Origin: Pseudomonas sp. CM27 | GTDB lineage: Bacteria; Pseudomonadota; Gammaproteobacteria; Pseudomonadales; Pseudomonadaceae | DNA length: 60,141 bases | Assembly: GCF_013179515.1 (NCBI RefSeq) | Contig: NZ_JABMCN010000002.1 | Coordinates: forward strand, 1 to 60,141 | Reading direction: 5' to 3' | Shown: one piece after another, positions 15,260 through 25,403 of the stretch | How positions within the stretch are numbered: the stretch's first letter is position 1 | Layout: each line of letters begins with the position of its first letter | Position numbers and translations under genes: made by a program | Notes under the pieces: model-generated | Seen by the model: only the letters and a program-made list of their open reading frames with translations | Database searches by the model: none | Told to the model about the DNA's origin: nothing

Positions 15260-16360
15260 ATGTCCGATACCTTCCTCAATCCGGTCACCACCCAGACCTG
15301 GGCCAACGGCCGCCACATCGTGCGCTGCGTCAAGGTCATCCAGGAGACCTGGGACGTGCGCACCTTCTGCTTCATGGCAGACCAGCCGATCATGTTCTTC
15401 TTCAAGCCGGGGCAGTTCGTCACCCTCGAGCTGGAAATCGAAGGCAAGCCGGTGATGCGCTCGTACACCATCTCCAGTTCGCCGTCGGTGCCCTACAGCT
15501 TCTCGATCACCGTCAAGCGCGTGCCGGGCGGCCAGGTGTCCAACTTCCTGCACGACACCATGCACGAGGGCGCCGAGCTGCCAGTGCATGGCCCGGTGGG
15601 GTTGTTCAACGCCATCGACTTCCCGGCCGGCAAGGCGTTGTACCTGTCCGGTGGTGTCGGTATCACCCCGGTCATGTCGATGGCGCGCTGGTTCTACGAC
15701 ACCAACGCCAATGTCGACATGGTGTTCGTGCACAGCGCGCGTTCGCCGAAGGACATCATCTACCACCGCGAGCTTGAACAGATGGCCTCGCGCATTCCCA
15801 ACTTCAGCCTGCACATCATTTGCGAGAAGCATGGGCTGGGCGAGCCGTGGGCCGGCTATCGCGGTTACCTGAACCAGCGGTTGATGGAGCTGATCGCGCC
15901 GGACTACATGGAGCGTGTGGTGTTCTGCTGCGGCCCGACGCCGTACATGACCGCCGTCAAGCGCATGCTCGAGGCGGTTGGCTTCGACATGAAGAATTAC
16001 CACGAAGAATCGTTCGGTGCGACCCCGGCGGAGGCCAAGGCCGATGCGGTTGAGCATGCCGAGCAGGCGGCCGATGCGCCGGAGCTGGATGTTTCCGACC
16101 TGAACCTGGTGGAGTTCATCGGCAGCGAGAAGAGCATTCGCATTGCCCCGGGCGAGACCGTGCATGCGGCGGCGGCCAAGGTCGGGCTGATGATCCCGAA
16201 AGCGTGCGGCATGGGCATTTGCGGTACGTGCAAGGTGCTGAAGCTGGGCGGCGAGGTGGAAATGGACCACAACGGCGGCATTACCGAAGAGGACGAAGCC
16301 GAGGGCTACATCCTGTCGTGCTGCAGTGTGCCGAAAGGGGATGTGCGGATCGATTACTGA
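15260..16360 (+). CDS. gbcB: Glycine betaine monooxygenase reductase subunit
   Basis: 366 aa. It has an FAD-binding domain (RSYTISSSP), an NAD-binding domain (YLSGGVGITPVMSM, FCCGPTPYM) and a C-terminal plant-type 2Fe-2S ferredoxin (C316, C321, C324 in CGMGICGTC, and C354 or C355 in LSCCS). It delivers NAD(P)H electrons to GbcA. The start at ATG 15260 has GGAG six bases upstream (15250-15253); the in-frame ATG at 15254 is too close to it and the frame from 15140 lies in the regulatory region. The linker before the ferredoxin domain (AEAKADAVEHAEQAADAPE) is acidic and Ala-rich. Confidence 0.94.
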   Translation: MSDTFLNPVTTQTWANGRHIVRCVKVIQETWDVRTFCFMADQPIMFFFKPGQFVTLELEIEGKPVMRSYTISSSPSVPYSFSITVKRVPGGQVSNFLHDTMHEGAELPVHGPVGLFNAIDFPAGKALYLSGGVGITPVMSMARWFYDTNANVDMVFVHSARSPKDIIYHRELEQMASRIPNFSLHIICEKHGLGEPWAGYRGYLNQRLMELIAPDYMERVVFCCGPTPYMTAVKRMLEAVGFDMKNYHEESFGATPAEAKADAVEHAEQAADAPELDVSDLNLVEFIGSEKSIRIAPGETVHAAAAKVGLMIPKACGMGICGTCKVLKLGGEVEMDHNGGITEEDEAEGYILSCCSVPKGDVRIDY

Positions 16361-16370
16361 TCTGAAGTTG

Positions 16371-16509
16371 CTGGGGCTGCTTCGCAGCCCATCGACGCGG
16401 TTCGTCGCCACGACAAGCGCGGCTCCCACAGGTACTGCACAAGCCAGGAGAGTTGCGCGGTCGGTGTGGGAGCTGGCTTGCCGGCGATGGGCCGCAAAGC
16501 GGCCCCGGC
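16371..16509. repeat. Composite REP region downstream of gbcB
   Basis: Outer hairpin elements (GGGGCTGCTTCGCAGCCC; GGGCCGCAAAGCGGCCC) enclose a degenerate left arm (GCGGCTCCCACAGG) and a good right arm (GTGTGGGAGCTGGCTTGCCGGCGATGG). It lies between the convergent ends of gbcB and the chemoreceptor gene and may act as a two-way transcript end. Confidence 0.8.
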
Positions 16510-16518
16510 TTTTAGAAG

Positions 16519-18144
16519 TCAGGTACGGAAACGGGCTACCAGACCATTAAGGTCAACAGCCAGACGCGACAGCTCGGCGCTAGCCGCGCTGGTCTGATGC
16601 GCCCCGGTAGCACTCTGCACCGACAGGTCATTGATATTCACCAGGTTGCGGTCCACCTCCCGCGCCACTTGGGCCTGTTCTTCTGCCGCGCTGGCGATCA
16701 CCAGGTTACGCTCGTTGATCTGCGCCACGGCACCGGCAATGGTATCCAGCGCCATGCCCGCACCACGGGCGATGTTCAGCGTCGATTCGGCGCGTTCGGT
16801 GCTGGTGCGCATCGACTCCACCGCTTCCTCCGTACCGCCCTGAATACTGCCGATCATCCGCTCGATTTCGCTGGTCGACTGCTGGGTACGGTGGGCCAGC
16901 GCCCGCACTTCATCGGCCACTACGGCAAAACCACGGCCCGCCTCACCCGCACGCGCGGCTTCGATAGCAGCGTTAAGCGCCAGCAGGTTGGTTTGATCGG
17001 CCAGGCCACGGATCACGTCCAGCACCTTGCCGATATCACGCGACTGCTCGGCCAGGTGGGTGATCAGCTTGGCAGTGGCTTGCACATCACCACTCATGCG
17101 GTCGATGGCGCCCACGGTTTCCATCACCAGGTCACGACCGTCACCGGTCGAGCGGCTGGCTTCACTGGACGCTTCGGAGGTGCTTACGGCATTACGTGCC
17201 ACTTCTTCCACCGCACTGGTCATTTCCGTAACGGCAGTGGCTGCCTGTTCGATTTCGTTGTTCTGTTGTTGCAGGCCACGGGCACTTTCATCAGTGACTG
17301 CATTCAGCTCTTCGGCAGCCGACGCCAACTGGGTGGCGGAACCGGCGATCTGTTGCAAGGTGTCGCGCAGCTTGTCCTGCATGCGGGCCATGGCGCGCAG
17401 CAGTCGGGCGGCTTCGTCGGTGCCTTCGGCGCGAATGACGTGGGTCAGGTCACCGTCGGCAACCTGTTCGGCCGACTTCAGTGCCTCTTCAATGGGCCTG
17501 ACGATGCTGCGCGTCAGCAGGAATGCGCAAAGGAAGGTCAGCACCGTGGCTGCAATCAGCAGCCCGATCACCAGGGCGAAGGCGGCGGCATACTGGCTGG
17601 CGGCTTTCGCGTTGGTGGCGCGGGTCTGGTCGGTGTTGATGCGCACCAGGGTGTCCATGACCTTGTTGATCTGCTCGGAGTTGGCCAGCAGGTCGCGGTT
17701 CAGCAGGTCGCGCAGCTCATCAAGGCGGTCGGCCTGGCTCAGGCTGCGCATGCGCGATTCCAGCTGGCGGTACTGGCTGAGCAATTGGCCGTACTGGTCG
17801 AACGCGGCCTGCTCGTCGGCGGCACCGATCATCGGCAGGTAAGCCTGGCGCGCTCGGTCGATCTGGGTGTTGCGCTGATCCAGCAGGTTGAGGGTATCGC
17901 GCTGGGTCTCTGGCTCGCGGTTGAGCAGCAGGCGGTAGGAAAGGGTGCGCATGCGCAGGTTCAGCGCGGTGAGTTCGTCGAGAATCTTGATACTCGGCAC
18001 GCTGACCTGTTCGATGGCGACGCCGGCCTGGCGAATGTTGCCCATTTGTATCAGCGAGAAGATACCGAGGCCGAGCATCAGCACGCCGATGAGCGCAAAG
18101 CCGAGCAACGCGCGCGGGGCGATATTCATGTTGCGTAGAGACAT
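16519..18144 (-). CDS. Methyl-accepting chemotaxis protein with four-helix-bundle sensor
   Basis: 541 aa. TM1 is about residues 12-33 ([20 protein letters not shown]). The periplasmic helical domain of about 150 residues (4HB_MCP type, [20 protein letters not shown]) is followed by TM2 (about 188-212), HAMP ([20 protein letters not shown]) and a signalling domain with the hairpin tip [21 protein letters not shown]. There is no C-terminal CheR-binding pentapeptide (ends VARFRT). The start is ATG at 18142-18144; the frame extends to 18198 without a better RBS. The ligand is not deducible. Its position beside the betaine genes may hint at methylated amines, but nothing in the sequence shows that. 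Confidence 0.9.
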   Translation of the reverse strand: MSLRNMNIAPRALLGFALIGVLMLGLGIFSLIQMGNIRQAGVAIEQVSVPSIKILDELTALNLRMRTLSYRLLLNREPETQRDTLNLLDQRNTQIDRARQAYLPMIGAADEQAAFDQYGQLLSQYRQLESRMRSLSQADRLDELRDLLNRDLLANSEQINKVMDTLVRINTDQTRATNAKAASQYAAAFALVIGLLIAATVLTFLCAFLLTRSIVRPIEEALKSAEQVADGDLTHVIRAEGTDEAARLLRAMARMQDKLRDTLQQIAGSATQLASAAEELNAVTDESARGLQQQNNEIEQAATAVTEMTSAVEEVARNAVSTSEASSEASRSTGDGRDLVMETVGAIDRMSGDVQATAKLITHLAEQSRDIGKVLDVIRGLADQTNLLALNAAIEAARAGEAGRGFAVVADEVRALAHRTQQSTSEIERMIGSIQGGTEEAVESMRTSTERAESTLNIARGAGMALDTIAGAVAQINERNLVIASAAEEQAQVAREVDRNLVNINDLSVQSATGAHQTSAASAELSRLAVDLNGLVARFRT

Positions 18145-18422
18145 GGAAGGGAGGATCCAGGCAAGGGAGAAAGAGTGCGCAAAAGTGCGACAAAACAAGA
18201 CTTGCCGGGCTATCGGTCGTGACCGGTGAGTCTTGAGTGCGACAGGGTCAATTTTGTGAGGTGGCTATCTTTTTCCTGACCGGCGGTTGATCCAGATCGG
18301 AACAAGGGGGCAGATACCCTGTCAATCTGCGGGTTAGACACCTTATGAATCTGATATTTAATGGCGATGGGCCGTACTTTTCTTTATCGTGTGCGCCCCT
18401 CGCAACAACCTGAGATAGACCC

Positions 18423-18653
18423 ATGCTGGAAGCATCCCTGAATCAAATCGAGCAACTGGTCAGCGACCTGATGCAGAAAAACGCTCAACTCACCGAGCAG
18501 AACTCCGCCCTTGGCCAGGAACTGGCCCAGGCCAAGGAAGAAAACGAAACCCTGCAGCTGTCGCTGATGGAGCAGGAAGAAAAGAACGGTGCTACGGCTG
18601 CACGCATCCAGGCTCTGGTTGAGCGTGCCAGCGCGGGTGTCGTCGGCGCATGA
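18423..18653 (+). CDS. Small coiled-coil protein (TIGR02449-like, ZapB-like)
   Basis: 76 aa, almost entirely a coiled coil with heptads (LNQIEQLVSDLMQKNAQLTEQ, QAKEENETLQLSLMEQEEK). This is the small family found just before zapA in pseudomonads. The stop overlaps the ATG of the next gene (ATGA), so the pair is translationally coupled. This copy is not in the usual zapA-ssrS context, since it is followed by a chemoreceptor rather than 6S RNA and 5-formyl-THF cyclo-ligase. A role at the division ring or as a ZapA partner is inferred. Confidence 0.8.
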   Translation: MLEASLNQIEQLVSDLMQKNAQLTEQNSALGQELAQAKEENETLQLSLMEQEEKNGATAARIQALVERASAGVVGA

Positions 18654-18952
18654 GACTGCAAGAGCAGCCGATCAATGTGGTGTCGATCCTCGGCATCGAT
18701 TATTCGATCAAGGCACCCGAAGGCCAGGAAGAGACGCTTGCCCAGGCGGTGCGGATGCTCAACACCGCCTTGAACGAAACCAAGCGCCAGTATCCGACCT
18801 TGATCGGCGACAAGCTGCTGGTGCTGGCCGCTCTGAACCTGTGTTCCAAGCAGGTTGACCTGCAGAATGAACACCGCAAGACGCTTGAGCGCACCCAGGC
18901 GCAGATCGACGCTACCGTCGATGCCATCGTTCGGACCATCGCAGAGTTCTGA
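18650..18952 (+). CDS. ZapA-like cell division protein (second paralogue)
   Basis: 100 aa. The N-terminal ZapA fold (INVVSILGIDYSIKAPEGQEETLAQAVRMLNTAL) is followed by a C-terminal coiled coil (LCSKQVDLQNEHRKTLERTQ), the layout of FtsZ-associated ZapA. The first residues differ clearly from the pseudomonad housekeeping ZapA as I recall it, so this is probably a second copy. It overlaps the upstream coiled-coil gene by 4 bp and ends with a small REP palindrome at 18965-19018. Whether it binds FtsZ or serves another structure is unknown. Confidence 0.82.
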   Translation: MRLQEQPINVVSILGIDYSIKAPEGQEETLAQAVRMLNTALNETKRQYPTLIGDKLLVLAALNLCSKQVDLQNEHRKTLERTQAQIDATVDAIVRTIAEF

Positions 18953-18964
18953 TCGATAGCCGGG

Positions 18965-19018
18965 GGCGCCTGTGGGAGCGGGTTCATCGGTGCGCCGAAC
19001 CCGCTCCTACAGGGCGCG
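18965..19018. repeat. Compact REP palindrome, GGGAGCGGGTTC family
   Basis: GGCGCCTGTGGGAGCGGGTT and AACCCGCTCCTACAGGGCGC are inverted around a short loop (CATCGGTGCGCCG), just after the zapA paralogue. The short loop makes it a strong candidate terminator. Confidence 0.8.
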
Positions 19019-19101
19019 CCTGATTGTCTTGGATCACTGGATTAACTGGATACGCAAGTGTATACACTTTCCGCACAACAATAATGTGCAGGGGAGTAGG
19101 C

Positions 19102-21039
19102 ATGGGTATCTGGCGTAGAAGCATCCAGTGGCAGTTGATCACCAGCATGGGCGCCGCCCTGCTGGCGAGCATCCTGGTGGTAGTCATTATCTTCACGGTG
19201 GCGCTCAACCGCCTTACCGAGCGCTACCTGGTCGACACCGCGCTCCCGGCCAGCATCGAAGCTATCCGCAACGACATCGAGCGGATGCTCGGCCAGCCGC
19301 TCACGGCGGCGGCGGACATTGCCGGCAATACCCTGCTGCGCGACTGGCTTGCGACCGGTGAAGACCCCGCCCAGGCCCCTCATTTTCTCGAATACCTGCA
19401 AGCTGCCAAGCAGCGCAATCACGCCTTCACCACGCTGTTTGTGTCGACCGGAACCGGTCACTACTACAACGAGAACGGCCTGGATCGCACCCTCAGCCGC
19501 AGTAACCCCAAAGACAAGTGGTTCTATGGCTACATCGACAGCGGCGCCGAGCGCCTGATCAACATCGACATCGACGGTGCCACCGGTGAGCTGGCGCTGT
19601 TCATCGACTACCGCGTGGAAAAAAACGGCCAGCTTGTCGGCGTGGCTGGCATGGGTCTGCTGATGACCGAGCTGTCCAGGCTGATTCACGACTTCAGCTT
19701 CGGCGAGCACGGCAAGGTTTTTCTGGTGCGTAACGATGGCTTGATCCAGGTTCACCCGGACAACGCCTTCAGCGGCAAGCGCCAACTCACCGAGCAGCTT
19801 GGTGCGGATGCGGCCAAGGCCGTGATGACCGGCGGTGAAGGCCTGCGCAGTAGCCGTTTCAGCCGAGATGGCGAGCCCTTCCTGGCGCTTGGCCTGCCTT
19901 TGCGCGATCTTGACTGGACCCTGGTGGCCGAGGTGCCGGAGTCGGAAATCTACGCACAGATGCATCAGGCGGTGTGGCTGACCAGTCTGGTCGGTGGTGT
20001 CGTGGCTTTGGTGTCGCTGCTGCTGGTGGTGCTTCTGGCCCGTGGCCTGGTGAGGCCGTTACGCCGTGTCACCGCTGCGCTGGTGCAGATCGGCAGCGGC
20101 GCGGGTGACCTCAGCCACCGGCTGGATGATGCACGTCAGGATGAACTGGGCGACCTGGCCCGTGGTTTCAACCGCTTCCTCGACAGCCAGCGCGGCCTGA
20201 TCAGTGAAGTGTTGAGTACCTCTGACCGGCTGCACCGTGCCGTGGAGCAGGTGACTCAGGTTGTGGACAACACCGCAGAGCGTTCCGGGCGGCAGCAGGA
20301 AATGACCGAAATGGTCGCCACCGCCGTACATGAAATGGGCCTGACCGTGCAGGACATCGCCCGCAATGCCGGCGACGCGGCGCAGGCTTCGCAGTCGGCG
20401 CGGGATGAGGCGTTGCAGGCGCGTGAAGTCGTACAGCGCTCGATCCGTGGTATCGAGGGTATGTCGGGCGATATTGGCAAAGCAGCCGATGCGGTCAGCC
20501 AGTTGGCCGATGAAGTCGCTTCGATCGATGAAGTTCTGGCGGTAATTCGCAGTATTTCCGAGCAGACCAACCTGTTGGCGTTGAACGCTGCCATCGAGGC
20601 TGCGCGTGCAGGCGAGATGGGCCGTGGGTTTGCCGTGGTGGCCGATGAGGTACGCACCCTCGCCCGGCGCACCCAGCTGTCCACTGATGAGGTACAGCAG
20701 ATGATCCAGCGCTTGAAGCAGGGTGCGGGTTCGGCGGTGAGTTCGATGCAGGCGGGGCAGCAGGCGACCGGCAGCGGGGTGGAGTCGAGCCAGCGCACCG
20801 GGGCGTCGCTGGGCGCGATTACCGATCAGGTGGAACACATCAGCGACATGAACCATCAGGTGGCCACGGCGACCGAGGAGCAGTCGGCGGTGACCGAGGA
20901 GATCAACCGGACGGTGCAGGGGATTTCCGACCTGGCGCGGGAAACGGCCGCAGAAGTGCAGGGGTGCCGGGAGGAATGCCAGGCTTTGCGTGGCTTGGCC
21001 GATGACTTGGCGCGGCAGATGGGTGGGTTCAGGCTTTAG
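19102..21039 (+). CDS. Methyl-accepting chemotaxis protein with dCACHE-type sensor
   Basis: 645 aa. TM1 is about residues 10-35 ([22 protein letters not shown]). A ~265-residue periplasmic region of dCACHE layout follows ([43 protein letters not shown]), then TM2, HAMP and the signalling hairpin [23 protein letters not shown] 19102 has GGGGAG upstream. In P. putida KT2440 the chemoreceptor at this position, next to ltaE and glyA, is McpH (purine sensor), so purines are a plausible ligand; that identification rests on synteny recalled from the literature, so I leave the symbol empty. Confidence 0.9.
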   Translation: MGIWRRSIQWQLITSMGAALLASILVVVIIFTVALNRLTERYLVDTALPASIEAIRNDIERMLGQPLTAAADIAGNTLLRDWLATGEDPAQAPHFLEYLQAAKQRNHAFTTLFVSTGTGHYYNENGLDRTLSRSNPKDKWFYGYIDSGAERLINIDIDGATGELALFIDYRVEKNGQLVGVAGMGLLMTELSRLIHDFSFGEHGKVFLVRNDGLIQVHPDNAFSGKRQLTEQLGADAAKAVMTGGEGLRSSRFSRDGEPFLALGLPLRDLDWTLVAEVPESEIYAQMHQAVWLTSLVGGVVALVSLLLVVLLARGLVRPLRRVTAALVQIGSGAGDLSHRLDDARQDELGDLARGFNRFLDSQRGLISEVLSTSDRLHRAVEQVTQVVDNTAERSGRQQEMTEMVATAVHEMGLTVQDIARNAGDAAQASQSARDEALQAREVVQRSIRGIEGMSGDIGKAADAVSQLADEVASIDEVLAVIRSISEQTNLLALNAAIEAARAGEMGRGFAVVADEVRTLARRTQLSTDEVQQMIQRLKQGAGSAVSSMQAGQQATGSGVESSQRTGASLGAITDQVEHISDMNHQVATATEEQSAVTEEINRTVQGISDLARETAAEVQGCREECQALRGLADDLARQMGGFRL

Positions 21040-21043
21040 ATAG

Positions 21044-21150
21044 TCGGGGCTGCTGCGCAGCCCATCGCCGGCAAGCCAGCTCCCACACCGACCGCACAGG
21101 ATTCAAGCCCTGTGGGAGCCGCGCCAATGGGCTGCGGAGCAGCCCCAGCA
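21044..21150. repeat. REP pair between chemoreceptor gene and ltaE
   Basis: Outer stem GGGGCTGCTGCGCAGCCC and GGGCTGCGGAGCAGCCCC, inner arms GCCGGCAAGCCAGCTCCCACA and CTGTGGGAGCC (the right arm is incomplete). It lies between convergent genes. Confidence 0.85.
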
Positions 21151-21155
21151 ATCTG

Positions 21156-22196
21156 TCAGGCAGTAATGATGCTGCGGATATCCGCCGCCAGCTCACGCAC
21201 CCGCTCTTCCTCGGTATCCCACGAGCACATGAACCGCGCCCCACCGCTGCCAATAAAGGTATAGAACCGCCAGCCCTTGCCGCGCAGCGCTTCAATGGCC
21301 TGCTCAGGCATCTGCAGGAACACCCCGTTGGCCTCTACCGGGAACATCAGCTCCACGCCCGGCAGATCACTCACCAGCGAGGCGAGCAACTGCGCGCAAT
21401 GGTTGGCATGGTTGCCATGGCGCAGCCAGGCGCCATCTTCGAGCAGCCCTACCCACGGCGCCGACAAAAAGCGCATCTTCGACGCCAACTGCCCAGCCTG
21501 CTTACAGCGGTAGTCGAAGTCCTCAGCCAGCTGGCGGTTGAAGAACAGAATCGCCTCACCCACCGCCATGCCGTTCTTGGTGCCGCCAAAGCACAACACG
21601 TCGACGCCGGCCTTCCAGGTCAGTTCGGCCGGGCTGCAACCGAGGAACGCGCAGGCATTGGTAAAGCGCGCGCCGTCCATGTGCAGGTTCAGGCCAAGCT
21701 CCTTGCAGGTGGCGCTGATCGCCTTCAGCTCATCGGGGCGATAGACGGTACCCACCTCGGTGGCCTGGGTAAGGGTGACCACACGCGGTTTGGGGTAGTG
21801 GATGTCCTGGCGCTTCAGCGCCACTTCGCGGATGGATTCGGGTGTCAGCTTGCCGTTGACGCTGGGCGCGGTCAGCAGCTTGGAACCGTTGGAGAAGAAC
21901 TCCGGCGCGCCGCATTCATCGGTTTCGACGTGAGCGGTCTCGGAGCAGATCACGCTGTGGTAGCTCTGGCACAGCGAGGCCAGGGCCAGCGAGTTGGCGG
22001 CGGTGCCGTTGAAGGCGAAGAACACCTCGCAGTCGGTTTCGAACAGCTCGCGGAAGTACTGCGCGGCGCGCTCGGTCCACTGGTCGTCGCCGTAGGCGCG
22101 GTCGTGGCCGTGGTTGGCCTTTTCCATGGCAGCCCAGGCTTCGGGGCAGATACCGGAATAGTTGTCGCTGGCGAATTGTTGGCTCTTATCGGTCAT
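21156..22196 (-). CDS. ltaE: Low-specificity L-threonine aldolase
   Basis: 346 aa PLP enzyme of the fold-type I aldolase family. The PLP lysine is K207 in CFGGTKNGM, with conserved HMDGARFTNA and AFNGTAANSLALAS. It cleaves L-threonine (and allo-threonine or phenylserine) to glycine and an aldehyde. It is transcribed convergently to the dCACHE receptor and divergently from glyA, so it supplies or drains glycine beside the sarcosine/serine pathway. The start MTDKSQQFASDNY at 22194-22196 has ACAGG upstream. Length matches the pseudomonad family. Confidence 0.93.
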   Translation of the reverse strand: MTDKSQQFASDNYSGICPEAWAAMEKANHGHDRAYGDDQWTERAAQYFRELFETDCEVFFAFNGTAANSLALASLCQSYHSVICSETAHVETDECGAPEFFSNGSKLLTAPSVNGKLTPESIREVALKRQDIHYPKPRVVTLTQATEVGTVYRPDELKAISATCKELGLNLHMDGARFTNACAFLGCSPAELTWKAGVDVLCFGGTKNGMAVGEAILFFNRQLAEDFDYRCKQAGQLASKMRFLSAPWVGLLEDGAWLRHGNHANHCAQLLASLVSDLPGVELMFPVEANGVFLQMPEQAIEALRGKGWRFYTFIGSGGARFMCSWDTEEERVRELAADIRSIITA

Positions 22197-22302
22197 GACC
22201 CTGTCCTGTGAACGACGCAGAACAGCACTCTAAACCATCGATTCAGCGGTTGCCTATACAAGCGGTGCATCGGTTGGTTTCAGCTTTGCCTGTACAGGCC
22301 CT

Positions 22303-22385
22303 ATCGCCGGCAAGCCAGCTCCCACAGGCGCTCCACAAGGCCTGAGGGCAGCGCATTTTCTGTGGGAGCTGGCTTGCCGGCGATG
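22303..22385. repeat. REP pair upstream of glyA
   Basis: Near-perfect inverted arms ATCGCCGGCAAGCCAGCTCC / GGAGCTGGCTTGCCGGCGAT, centre GCGCTCCACAAGG to GCGCATTTT, in the ltaE-glyA intergenic region. Confidence 0.92.
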
Positions 22386-22533
22386 GGGTCAGAGAGCCCA
22401 GTGCAAAACGAATGTCGTAAACGCGCCATTGCAAGGCGTGCGCAGGCATCTGACCTGCCCCGGCCAGTCATAACATCGCCACAAAGGGCCACAGTGCTCT
22501 ACGACAAAAACGATCGCTGCCGGGAGATACACG

Positions 22534-23787
<1,254 letters not shown>

Positions 23788-23802
23788 GTGGAGTAAACGA
23801 CC

Positions 23803-25053
23803 ATGCAACGCTACTCGGGCTTCGGCCTCTTCAAACACTCCCTCAGCCACCACGAGAACTGGCAGCGCATGTGGCGCACGCCAACCCCTAAAAAGGTTTA
23901 CGACGTGGTTATCGTCGGCGGTGGCGGCCATGGTCTGGCCACGGCCTACTACCTGGCCAAAGAGCACGGCATCACCAACGTCGCAGTAATCGAAAAGGGC
24001 TACCTGGGCGGCGGCAACACTGCCCGTAACACGACCATCGTGCGTTCCAACTATCTGTGGGACGAATCGGCGCAGCTCTATGAGCACGCCATGAAGCTGT
24101 GGGAAGGGCTGTCCCAGGACATCAACTACAACGTGATGTTCTCCCAGCGTGGCGTCTACAACCTGTGCCACACCCTGCAGGACATTCGTGACTCCGAGCG
24201 CCGCGTCAGCGCCAACCGCCTCAACGGCGTCGATGGCGAACTGCTGAACACCGCCCAGGTCGCGGCTGAAATCCCGTACCTGGACTGCTCGAAGAACACC
24301 CGTTACCCGATCCTCGGCGCGACCGTTCAGCGCCGTGGTGGCGTGGCTCGTCACGACGCCGTGGCCTGGGGCTATGCCCGTGCCGCCGACGCCTTGGGTG
24401 TCGACCTCATCCAGCAGACCGAAGTAATTGGCTTTCGCAAGGAAAACGGCGCGGTCATCGGTGTTGAAACCAACAAAGGCTTCATCGGCGCCAAGCGCGT
24501 CGGCGTGGTCACCGCCGGTAACTCCGGGCACATGGCCAAGCTGGCCGGCTTCCGCCTGCCGCTGGAGTCGCACCCGCTGCAAGCGCTGGTCTCCGAGCCT
24601 ATCAAGCCGATCATCGACAGCGTGATCATGTCCAACGCCGTGCACGGCTACATCAGCCAGTCCGACAAGGGCGACCTGGTGATCGGTGCCGGTATCGACG
24701 GCTGGGTCGGCTACGGCCAGCGCGGTTCGTACCCGGTGATCGAGCACACCCTGCAGGCCATCGTCGAGATGTTCCCCAACCTCTCGCGCGTACGCATGAA
24801 CCGCCAGTGGGGCGGCATCGTCGACACCTCGCCGGACGCTTGCCCGATCATCACCAAGACCCCGGTCAAGAACATGTTCTTCAACTGCGGTTGGGGTACT
24901 GGCGGCTTCAAGGCGACCCCGGGTTCGGGCAACGTCTTCGCCGCGAGCCTGGCCAAGGGCGAAATGCACCCACTGGCCGCGCCGTTCTCCATGGACCGTT
25001 TCTACAACGGCGCACTGATCGACGAACACGGCGCCGCCGCCGTCGCCCACTAA
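23803..25053 (+). CDS. soxB: Sarcosine oxidase beta subunit
   Basis: 416 aa flavoprotein of the DadA/GlyOX family. The N-terminal dinucleotide motif is VVIVGGGGHGLATAYYL. HPLQALVSEP and FNCGWGTGGFKATPGSG near the C-terminus are typical of heterotetrameric sarcosine oxidase SoxB, which carries the covalent FMN and noncovalent FAD and oxidises sarcosine. It lies 15 bp after glyA, with GAGTGGAGTAAACG before the ATG, and is followed by soxD, soxA and soxG. Confidence 0.95.
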   Translation: MQRYSGFGLFKHSLSHHENWQRMWRTPTPKKVYDVVIVGGGGHGLATAYYLAKEHGITNVAVIEKGYLGGGNTARNTTIVRSNYLWDESAQLYEHAMKLWEGLSQDINYNVMFSQRGVYNLCHTLQDIRDSERRVSANRLNGVDGELLNTAQVAAEIPYLDCSKNTRYPILGATVQRRGGVARHDAVAWGYARAADALGVDLIQQTEVIGFRKENGAVIGVETNKGFIGAKRVGVVTAGNSGHMAKLAGFRLPLESHPLQALVSEPIKPIIDSVIMSNAVHGYISQSDKGDLVIGAGIDGWVGYGQRGSYPVIEHTLQAIVEMFPNLSRVRMNRQWGGIVDTSPDACPIITKTPVKNMFFNCGWGTGGFKATPGSGNVFAASLAKGEMHPLAAPFSMDRFYNGALIDEHGAAAVAH

Positions 25054-25067
25054 CCGGAGACACCGTC

Positions 25068-25403
25068 ATGTTGCATATTTTCTGTCCCCACTGCGGCGAG
25101 CTGCGCTCCGAAGAAGAGTTCCACGCCTCTGGCCAGGCACACATCGCCCGCCCGCTGGACCCTGCCGCCTGCTCCGACGAGGAGTGGGGTACCTACATGT
25201 TCTACCGTGACAACCCGCGCGGTATCCACCATGAACTGTGGGACCACGTTGCCGGCTGCCGCCAGTACTTCAACGTCACCCGTAACACCGTGACCTACGA
25301 AATTCTGGAAACCTACAAGATTGGCGAGAAGCCGCAAGTGACCGAAGGCGGCAAGCCAACCTGCGCACCGTCGACCGTCAAAGGCCAAGGGGAAAAAGTA
25401 TGA
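25068..25403 (+). CDS. soxD: Sarcosine oxidase delta subunit
   Basis: 111 aa. The zinc-binding N-terminus FCPHCGELRSEEEFH and the motif DHVAGCRQYFNVTRNTVTYEI are those of SoxD, the small zinc subunit of heterotetrameric sarcosine oxidase. The ATG at 25068 is preceded by CCGGAGACACCGTC. Its 3' end overlaps the soxA start by 4 bp (ATGA), consistent with coupled synthesis of the subunits. Confidence 0.95.
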   Translation: MLHIFCPHCGELRSEEEFHASGQAHIARPLDPAACSDEEWGTYMFYRDNPRGIHHELWDHVAGCRQYFNVTRNTVTYEILETYKIGEKPQVTEGGKPTCAPSTVKGQGEKV

